From positions 1-48,239 of the forward strand of contig JAJDCM010000337.1 of NCBI GenBank assembly GCA_029260825.1: DNA of 48,239 nt, given 5' to 3'. The translations under genes and the position numbers were made by a program. Source of the DNA: Planctomycetota bacterium. GTDB taxonomy: Bacteria > Planctomycetota > JACOTG01 > JAJDCM01. The notes under the pieces were generated by a model. That model worked only from the letters and a program-made list of their open reading frames with translations. It was not told where the DNA came from and did no database searches. Of this stretch, positions 1 through 7,200 are shown one piece after another (positions within the stretch are counted from its first letter, which is position 1; each line of letters begins with the position of its first letter).

Positions 1-181
1 CCTCGGCCCTTTCCTCTTCTTTTCTACCCCTCAGCCTACCCCTAGGCTTCCCTCTTCTTTTCTACCCCTCAGCCTACCCCTAGGCTTCCCCTTCTTTTCT
101 ACCCCTCAGCCTACCCCTAGGCTTCCCTCTTCTTTTTTACCCTTCAGCCTACCCCTAGGCTTCCCCCTTCTTTTCTACCCC
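1..181. repeat. Tandem ~38-bp hairpin-containing repeats
   Basis: Four near-identical units lie head to tail at about 14-51, 52-89, 90-126 (one base shorter) and 127-164. A degenerate piece precedes them and a truncated fifth copy ends near 181. Each unit has a pyrimidine-only stretch (CTCTTCTTTTCTACCCCTC) and then AGCCTA-CCCC-TAGGCT, a perfect 6-bp inverted repeat around a CCCC loop (33-48 in the first unit). The window edge cuts the array, so its full size is unknown. There are no spacers, so it is not CRISPR. It lies upstream of the multicopper oxidase. A role as terminator cluster, protein-binding array or replication-slippage product cannot be decided from sequence. Confidence 0.9.
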
Positions 182-428
182 TTCTTCTTCCCTTTTTTCT
201 CTTTCTTACACCAGGGATAAAGCACAGACCGTGCCATTGGGGTTCATCTGGTTGAGAACCCGCCACAAACGATCTGGGGCCTAAATCACTCTCGATAAGC
301 CACTTACCACCTGTCTCGGAGTGAGTCTTGCCGCGACCTGACCCGATCTGATACACGATTCCTCTCGTGTTCTGTCTCGATCTGAAACGGTTCTCGCAAT
401 CAATCACGCCAGCCGTTAGAAAGTGCTC
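182..428. other. Leader region of the oxidase/SCO unit
   Basis: No convincing gene on either strand. The pyrimidine-rich tract continues to about 208 and then gives way to ordinary mixed sequence. A minus-strand reading frame crossing the repeats has low-complexity, arginine/glycine-rich composition and no family resemblance. The promoter of the multicopper oxidase should lie here. I see only weak matches to -35/-10 boxes (TTGCCG with TACACG around 329-358) and do not call one. Confidence 0.4.
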
Positions 429-2039
429 ATGGCCAAACTCACTCGACGCGAAATGCTAAAATTCGGCCTCCTGGCATCTGGCTCGGGCCTGCTCGCCAGT
501 TCCGGGGTCGGATGCAGCCTCTTCTCCAGCAGTCGGATCCCGAGCCCGACCACCACACGCTTTCCAGAGGGATGGTCTCTCTCCATTCCCGAGGTGCTGA
601 GCCCATCTTCTTCTTTGTCCCCGGATCCCGCCCCACCTATAAGGTTGGGATACAAGATGTATGAGATCTCCCAGGAAGAGCGACAACATCAGTTTCACCC
701 TGACCTTCCTCCGAGCACGATCTGGGGATACAACGGCACGTTCCCCGGGCCCACCTTCCACGCTCGTGTCGGGGAAGGATCTGTCGTTCGCTTCCACAAC
801 AATCTCCCGCAGGCCAAAGGTTTTGGCGTCCCAAGAACCGTGGTTCACCTCCACGGTGGACATCAGTCCTCAGAAAACGACGGATTCCCCACCGATTACT
901 TTCTGCGGGGGGAAAGCAAAGACATGGTTTACCCGAACGTCCCTGCCGGAGGGGATCACCGCGAGACCCCATCCACCCTCTGGTATCACGATCACCTGAT
1001 CGATTTTACGGCAGAAAACGTCTATCGAGGACTGGCCGGGTTGTACCTGGTTTTTGACGACAAAGACTGCGGGGATGAAACGAATCCCCGAGGACTCAGG
1101 CTTCCAAGTGGTCCGTTCGACATTCCCCTCGTCTTCACGGATAAGCGTTTTTCACCCGATGACGGAAGCTTGACCTACGACTCGTTCGATCATGACGGCT
1201 TCCTCGGAGATAAGGTTGCGGTCAACGGAAGGATCCACCCCACCCTCTCCGTCTACCGACGCAAATATCGGTTCCGGTTTCTCAACGCCTCCAATGCCCG
1301 TTTTTACGAGTTCTTTCTCCGACTTGAAAAAGAGAATCGAAGCCTCCCGACTCCCTTCGTGCAAATTGCATCGGACGGGGGCCTCCTCCCGACTCCCCTC
1401 AGCCGATCCAGCTTCCTTCTGACCAACGGGGAGCGGGTGGAGGTGATCCTCGATTTCTCCAGGTTCTCCGAGGGAGATGAGGTCATCCTGGAGAATCGCA
1501 TCCGGCAGTGGGATGGACGCGGCCCCAACGAAAGGATCGCTACCGGCGAACCCGGCACGGATCTTCTGAAGTTTCGGGTGATGGGCAATCCCCCGGATGG
1601 GGACCCGAGCCAGATAAAAGACCGGTTGCGCGAGCTCGCCCCCCTACCTACGGATCTGTCATCCCTTCCCCGGGAGGACTTGATCTTCGATCGAAAGAGC
1701 GGGGCCTGGGTCATCAACAAGAAGTTCTTTGATCCGGACACTGCCCTCATCACCGCGCCTCTGGGGAAAGGGGTGATCTGGCGCCTCTACAATAATACGA
1801 GTCGCTGGTGGCACCCCATCCACATTCACCTCGAGTTCTTCCGGATTCTGACTCGAAATGGAAAACGCCCGCCGGATCATGAAATCTGCAGAAAGGACAC
1901 CCTCATCCTCGCTCCGCGTGACGAAGTTGAAATCTTCGTACAGTTCCGCGATTACCCCGGAAAATACGTTCTCCACTGCCACAACCTCGAACACGAAGAC
2001 ATGTTCATGATGGCCCGATACGACGTGACCGAATCATGA
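429..2039 (+). CDS. Tat-exported multicopper oxidase
   Basis: 536 aa from ATG at 429; a GTG at 423 is an alternative start. The N-terminus has a twin-arginine signal (TRREMLKFG, residues 5-13) and a hydrophobic stretch ending in GVGC (26-29), so the folded, copper-loaded enzyme is probably exported, perhaps as a lipoprotein. All four copper-ligand motifs are present: HLHG (140-143), WYHDH (185-189), HPIHIH (462-467) and HCHNLEHEDM (516-525), the last with a downstream Met as likely axial type-1 ligand. The three-cupredoxin layout matches CotA/bilirubin oxidase/FtsP-like enzymes that oxidise phenols or metals with O2; the substrate cannot be assigned. The stop overlaps the start of the SCO gene by four bases (ATGA), so the two are co-translated. 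Confidence 0.93.
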   Translation: MAKLTRREMLKFGLLASGSGLLASSGVGCSLFSSSRIPSPTTTRFPEGWSLSIPEVLSPSSSLSPDPAPPIRLGYKMYEISQEERQHQFHPDLPPSTIWGYNGTFPGPTFHARVGEGSVVRFHNNLPQAKGFGVPRTVVHLHGGHQSSENDGFPTDYFLRGESKDMVYPNVPAGGDHRETPSTLWYHDHLIDFTAENVYRGLAGLYLVFDDKDCGDETNPRGLRLPSGPFDIPLVFTDKRFSPDDGSLTYDSFDHDGFLGDKVAVNGRIHPTLSVYRRKYRFRFLNASNARFYEFFLRLEKENRSLPTPFVQIASDGGLLPTPLSRSSFLLTNGERVEVILDFSRFSEGDEVILENRIRQWDGRGPNERIATGEPGTDLLKFRVMGNPPDGDPSQIKDRLRELAPLPTDLSSLPREDLIFDRKSGAWVINKKFFDPDTALITAPLGKGVIWRLYNNTSRWWHPIHIHLEFFRILTRNGKRPPDHEICRKDTLILAPRDEVEIFVQFRDYPGKYVLHCHNLEHEDMFMMARYDVTES

Positions 2040-2626
2040 TTCGTCTACGGATCGTGTGCTTTTCGCTCCTCTTTCTTCTTGGCTGCACCGGGGTCACCAG
2101 CCATTCTCGCTCGGGTGGATCTTCCGGTCGTATCCCCAACGTCAAACTACAGACTCACCTTCAAGAAAACATCAAGTTCTACGATGACTTCATCGCCGGC
2201 AACATCGTTCTGATCAACTTCATGTACACTTCCTGCGACGGGCTGTGACCCGGAACGACAAGGAACCTCGTGAAGGTTCAGGAAGCCCTGTCCTCTCGAT
2301 TTGCCGAAGACATCGTAATGCTCTCCATCACCCTCGACCCTCTCCATGATTCCCCGGGCCAACTAAAAGCCTATGCCCGGGCCAACGGAGTCAAGCCAGG
2401 TTGGACGTTCCTTACCGGCAATCATGATGACATCGAACAACTCCGTCACGCCCTCGGCGTCCGGGATCCGGATCCCATTGTTGATGCAGACCCCTCCCAA
2501 CATGCAGGGCTTCTGGTCTACGGGAGCGATCCTTTGAATCGGTGGTCGGCTATTTACAGCCTTGCCCCACCCGAGCAGATCATCGCTGCTCTGGAGCGAT
2601 TGCTCGAGCTGAATCAGGCGGGCTAG
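2036..2626 (+). CDS. SCO1/SenC-family selenoprotein (CxxxU), lipoprotein
   Basis: 196 codons, read through an in-frame TGA at 2246-2248 (codon 71). The N-terminus is a lipoprotein signal with lipobox LLGC (Cys17). A SCO thioredoxin fold follows: NFMYTSC (61-67), DGL, then the TGA, then PGTTRNLVKVQ, a good match to the family's TSCxxxCPxxT copper site with Sec71 replacing the second cysteine. Downstream family features continue without frameshift: SITLDPLHDSPGQLKAY (97-113), WTFLTG (123-128) and the third copper ligand His156 in QHAGLLVYG. SCO proteins insert copper into oxidases or reduce their cysteines. The gene overlaps the multicopper oxidase by ATGA. The alternative is a nonsense-mutated pseudogene, but an undamaged frame on both sides, a TGA exactly at a catalytic Cys, and a SECIS-like hairpin favour selenocysteine. 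Confidence 0.82.
2246..2279 (+). promoter_or_regulatory. Bacterial SECIS-like element after in-frame UGA
   Basis: After the TGA (2246-2248) the RNA can form a perfect 6-bp stem, GAACCU (2263-2268) with AGGUUC (2274-2279), closing a 5-nt loop CGUGA (2269-2273). The loop begins 21 nt after the UGA and its second base is G. As I recall the rules for bacterial SECIS elements (short apical loop, G in the first two loop positions, UGA-to-loop distance of roughly 16-37 nt), all are met. A weak outer helix GACA (2257-2260) with UGTC-type bases at 2289-2292 could extend it. The bulged U of the E. coli fdhF element is not obvious. Confidence 0.72.
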
Positions 2627-2634
2627 CGGGGGGG

Positions 2635-4194
2635 CTAGTTGTCTTCTAGATAGCCAAGCTCGATGAGGGCTTCTCTTTGCTCGTCCGATAGATTGTCAAC
2701 ATTCTGATCAATCGACTTCTCAAGAAACCGCTGTCGATATCTCTTTATATCTTCCAGAAGGATCGCAACTTCCTCCCTCGGAACCTTCGAACGGACATTG
2801 ACGAGATGAAGTGGATCGGCCTTTCGATCGAAAAGCTCCCAATCGAGACCACCTGTGGTTGGTCGCACAACGAGATCCCATTTCCCGTGGCTGCCAAGGA
2901 AACTTGACCCCGCAAATCCAGGAAGCTCATAGAGCCGGGAAAGACTTTCGAAGTGCTGACGATCCTCCATCAAAGGGCGGGAGTAACAAAAGACACTCCG
3001 GGGCTCCAGGTCCGAATCGGTCTCACCCCGAAGGAGGGGCATCAAAGACCGCCCTTCGGCCTGAAAGCCCGATGCGACTCCGATCTCCTCCATGATCGTC
3101 GGGAAGATGTCAATCAGGCTGACCGGCTCTTCCACTCGACTAGGCTTCAATCTTCCCGGCAAGGAGACAATCAGCGGTACGGAAGAGACCGCTCCATAAA
3201 CTTCAGGGTCGTGAGCAAAATAGTAGCCGTGCTCCCCAAAACCCTCCCCGTGATCGGCAGTCAGGATGACCATGGTTTTCTCCCGCCGACCTGTGCGCTC
3301 CAGCGCATCAAGAATCTCTCCCACCAGGCGATCCGTCCGCTTGATCTCCTCCTGGTAAAGCTCTCGCTGGCTCTTCGCGTAACCATCGGAAAAACCTGAT
3401 TGAGTCAGAGCAAACATCTTCTCGTAGTCGGAAGTGGATTGATGTAGCTCCCAATCCTCATCGGGAATTCGATCCCGGACTCCCTTCTTGGTGACCGCAA
3501 CATCGTATGGCCAATGAGGTGTCGTCAGGGCGATAAACCCCATGAACGCGACGCCCTCGTTTTTCTCGATCCAGTGCGTCAGCTCATCCGTCAGGTACTC
3601 GTCATCTGGACCGTATCGATAGTACTGGGCGCCCTGCTCGTAGTTCCACCGCTTCCGAAGATAGGAATGCTGGGTCAGGAAAACCGTGTACAACCCGGAC
3701 GCCTGAGCCATCTCCATCAACAACTGATTTTCGTCAGCAAGCACGTTGGGATGATCAAAAACACCATGGGTTGGGGGATAGCACCCGGTAAGAAGGCTCG
3801 CATAGGAGGGGCCAGAAAACGCCGCAGCGGAGGAGCAGGCTTCAAAGACAACCCCACCATCCGCAAGCCGCTGGATCCTTGGAGACTTCGCCGAAGGATC
3901 GTGGTTGTAGGGAGAAAGAGCATCTTTGCGGGTGGTATCGAGAACGATCACGAGGACGCTCGTTCGCTCCGGGTCCCGGCTGCATGCCTCTACCGGGGCA
4001 ACCGCCACCTCCCCCCTTCGCAACACCCCCAACCAGCGACGAAGTCGCGGACCGTAGAGACCGGCCAATGTGAGAGCGATCAGAAAAACAAAGATCCACC
4101 TGATCGATAGCGCCCGCCGTACATCCACGCTTGCCCCTCCCAAGACCAAGCTGAAACTCGATTCATGATGACTGATCGATGAACCCTCGAGCAT
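2635..4194 (-). CDS. Membrane-anchored sulfatase/alkaline phosphatase superfamily protein
   Basis: 519 aa. One membrane segment (about residues 32-48) anchors a large periplasmic domain. VLVIVLDTTRKDAL (80-93) gives the first metal-binding aspartates (D86, possibly D91), and a later ADHGEGFGEHG provides the second Asp-His pair typical of the superfamily. The nucleophile region reads FSGPSYASLLTG (126-137). The PS-x-x-S-L-L-T-G frame is right, but the C/S-x-P-x-R sulfatase signature is incomplete: Ser127 sits at the nucleophile place and Tyr131 replaces the essential Arg, so formylglycine formation is doubtful. It may be a phosphoester- or phosphoglycerol-handling relative. The gene lies 45 bp downstream of the alpha-2-macroglobulin on the same strand, probably in its operon. 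Its end nearly abuts the SCO gene, tail to tail. The start is uncertain; no clear ribosome site. Confidence 0.85.
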   Translation of the reverse strand: MLEGSSISHHESSFSLVLGGASVDVRRALSIRWIFVFLIALTLAGLYGPRLRRWLGVLRRGEVAVAPVEACSRDPERTSVLVIVLDTTRKDALSPYNHDPSAKSPRIQRLADGGVVFEACSSAAAFSGPSYASLLTGCYPPTHGVFDHPNVLADENQLLMEMAQASGLYTVFLTQHSYLRKRWNYEQGAQYYRYGPDDEYLTDELTHWIEKNEGVAFMGFIALTTPHWPYDVAVTKKGVRDRIPDEDWELHQSTSDYEKMFALTQSGFSDGYAKSQRELYQEEIKRTDRLVGEILDALERTGRREKTMVILTADHGEGFGEHGYYFAHDPEVYGAVSSVPLIVSLPGRLKPSRVEEPVSLIDIFPTIMEEIGVASGFQAEGRSLMPLLRGETDSDLEPRSVFCYSRPLMEDRQHFESLSRLYELPGFAGSSFLGSHGKWDLVVRPTTGGLDWELFDRKADPLHLVNVRSKVPREEVAILLEDIKRYRQRFLEKSIDQNVDNLSDEQREALIELGYLEDN

Positions 4195-4239
4195 ACCAAC
4201 TGGAAGATGGGTGGGCAGCGAGAACTTCCGATCGATCGA

Positions 4240-7200
4240 CTATCGAATGGCTGGATCGATCTTGATCGACAGGGGCTCGACCCAGGCTTTTGCCTCCGGA
4301 GTATAGTAGAGCCAGGTGCGAGAGGCCGGTCCGGTCGATGCTCCAGGGACCATGGCGAGGAGATCGATGATCAGCTCCCGCTTGCCCGAAGGCGCAATCC
4401 CTCGGAAGTAGAGAACCAATTCTCTACCGTCGGTCTCCCAGAAATCAATTTTTCCCGCCTCTTTCAGATCATCGAGAATCGACGTGGGAGCGTGAAGTCC
4501 AGCCGGAAGACCCACCACCGCCAGGGCCATGGGCAACCCTTCGGACGTTCGATTCTCCACGGTCAAGGAAAGAGCCACGCTCTTCCCTTCTTCGATCGAA
4601 GTCTCGGCAAGGCGAGTGGTCAAACCCACCCGGCAGTCCGGGTCGTTCGCCGGTTGTGTGGCCTGGTAGCTGCAATCCAAAGAGAACGGAAATTCGTTGT
4701 CCCCGGTGAGCTCGATACGAACCCGATTCTCCCCGGGCACGAGTGCCCCGGCAAAATCCAAAAACGAAATGGAGCCCCGCTCTCCCGCACCGAAGCTCCT
4801 GGAGTCAATCTCAAGATCATTGATGATGAGCCGGGCCGTCCCCGGATTTGCGATGCGCCGCTGGATCTTCGCGTATTCGGTCAAAGCCTTCAGCGCCGTG
4901 ATCGTGGCCTGGGTAGCGCCAAAGGCTCCTCCGCCCCGGCGACTGCTCAGAATAAATCTGACCCCTTCTTCCGCATTGGCAATGTCATCCGGATCAAGAA
5001 GCCAGGCCAGGACGGCAAAGCTCGTGGTCTCGACCTTAAGGTCCTTCCCACCCGAAGACGTAATGCTCGTACTGGAACCGGTAAGACTTCCGTCCTTCTC
5101 CTGCCATGTCTTCAGTCGCTCACGAGCCGTATCTGCAACTTGACCTCGACCTCCATGCTCCAGAGCCAGAGCTGCCAGGGAAACTTCATAGGCGTCTTTA
5201 CTCTCAAGAGCCCGGCTCTCCTGGCGGTCTAATTCCGTATCCAGATCCAGGGAGTCATGATCGGTCACTGCCAGAGCATAGGTGATGTAAGCATTGGTAA
5301 CGTTTTCCGGGGCAGCGCCAAAAGTGTCGAGTGATCGCTCCATCTGCTTGAACCCACCCTCCCCGTCCCGCCGGGAAAAGAGCCAATTCCTCGTGCGCTC
5401 GACCATCGTTGAATCCACGTCATAAACCTGATTCATGTCGTGAAACTCAAGAAGGCCGTAGGCGCTAAGAGCCTCGTGCCCAGGGTCGCTCCCGAACCAC
5501 TCATACCCTTTCGTTGAACATTCATATCCTGTGAGCTTGGTATAGCCTGCCTTCAAGAGCCCCCGCGCCTTCTCTTCGATCGACGGCAAAACCACCCCCG
5601 CAGATCTGAGGTAGCTCAAGACCAAGAGATTCGGGTAGTTCACGCTTGAGGCCTGTTCAAAACAACCATGTGGGGTGCGCAGCATTCCCTCGATTCCTCC
5701 CAACACATCCGCCAGAGGAGAAGGATAGAGAGTGAGTTCCGCCGTCTTACTCCCGAGCACGGAGTCTTGCGGAATGGGGACGATAAATTCGGCCGACGTC
5801 GTCAAGCTCCCGCTTTTTGACACCCGGTGCGGAAAACCCCGAGGAACAACTCGAAGGCTCAGCCCGATTCGATCTTCATGACGGCCGCCGCGACAAATGA
5901 TGGCCAGGCGTCCCGGGACCTCTTCGTCCACGGTGATGGGCAGCAACAATCTTCCCTTCCCATCCACGAGATCGATCTCGAACTCCGTGTCATCGAGACG
6001 CAAGGAGCCCTTTGCCGCCACTCGAACTTGAACCGTTTCCACCGACTTGTCAGAAACCGTAGCCGATACGGGAACCAGCAGTCGGTCTCCCAGGCTTGCC
6101 TCGACCGGAAGTTTCGCCTCCAGAAAGAGAGGGGGCACCGCCTCGAAATCGACCTTCCCCTGTCCTACTCGGGCCGCACCGTGGGCATCAACATTCACGT
6201 CCCACGTCGTCACTCGATCGGAAAGATCAAACGTGATCGAAGCCTCACCCTGAGGAGAGGTCCGGAGGACGGGATTCCAGAATAGGGTCTCGGTAAAATC
6301 GATGCGGCCATGACCCGCTTCGCCCTCTTTCCTGCGGTGGGCGTAGACCCGATGAGGAACCCCACCTTCTTTCAGGTCGGCCACCTCATCGTTTGGACCA
6401 AGGAGGTAATCCAGGGACTGATTTGAAAAAACAGAAGGATATTGGACAGCAGGATCTGCATCTCTTTTGGGCCCCATCAACGCAAGATTCTGGATCGCGC
6501 CCGGCCCGTCAACGATGGCAGCAGCCTGAGCGATCTCGACATCAAAATCTTGAATGTAGGCTACTGCGTCATCTACTTCGAGTTGTTCGACGTCGTTCTT
6601 GGGATTGAAAGCAAACCAGAAATCGACATCTTCCCCCCCAGCGAAGAATGCAAGTCGATCCTCTTTCTGCAGAACGGTCTTTCCTTTCATCTCCACGATG
6701 GCAAAGAACGCCAGCAAACAGGGAACGGCCAGGGTTGCTACGGTCAAAGTAGTACCAAGGAGGGGCCGGAGCAGAGGTCGATCCGGTAGATAACGCCGGA
6801 GCACCTTCGACCAGGCAACAATCACTCCGAAAAGAATCGCGAGAAGGCAAGCCCCAAGAAGAGCAACGATTGCCCGCTGCTTGGAGGTTCTCGCGTCATT
6901 GCGTGCGCTGGCCATCACCGACCAATTCTCTCCCCCATCGTCTTTGACAAGAGGAGCATCAGGCCGCCCTTCCCGTAGTAAGAGACGACGGGCCTTGTCA
7001 CCATGCTCTGCCAGAAGACTGTCCGGATCCATCCAGGAAAAGCGCCTCCATCCTCGCGTACCGAGCAGGAGATCAACGTTCCGTTCCGCGTTTTCTCCGC
7101 TGGAGAGAAACTCCGGTAAATCTTCAAGATCCTCAACATCGGCAAGGAGCCAGGTCTGATCGGAGATTCCAACGCGAGGTTCGGAAACAAGGTCCTGGAG

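Noticed and set aside
1..181. CRISPR array
   Set aside because: Units are contiguous without unique spacers, and no cas genes are nearby.
2036..2248. A short 70-residue lipoprotein ending at TGA 2246, with a separate 118-residue gene from GTG 2270
   Set aside because: Both pieces are in the same frame and together make one complete SCO-family protein. The split falls on the catalytic cysteine and no ribosome site precedes GTG 2270, so read-through as selenocysteine is the better explanation.
4207..5232. A 341-residue plus-strand open frame
   Set aside because: Wholly antisense to the well-supported alpha-2-macroglobulin gene; Arg/Gly/Pro-rich translation with no family features. It is a shadow frame of a GC-rich gene.
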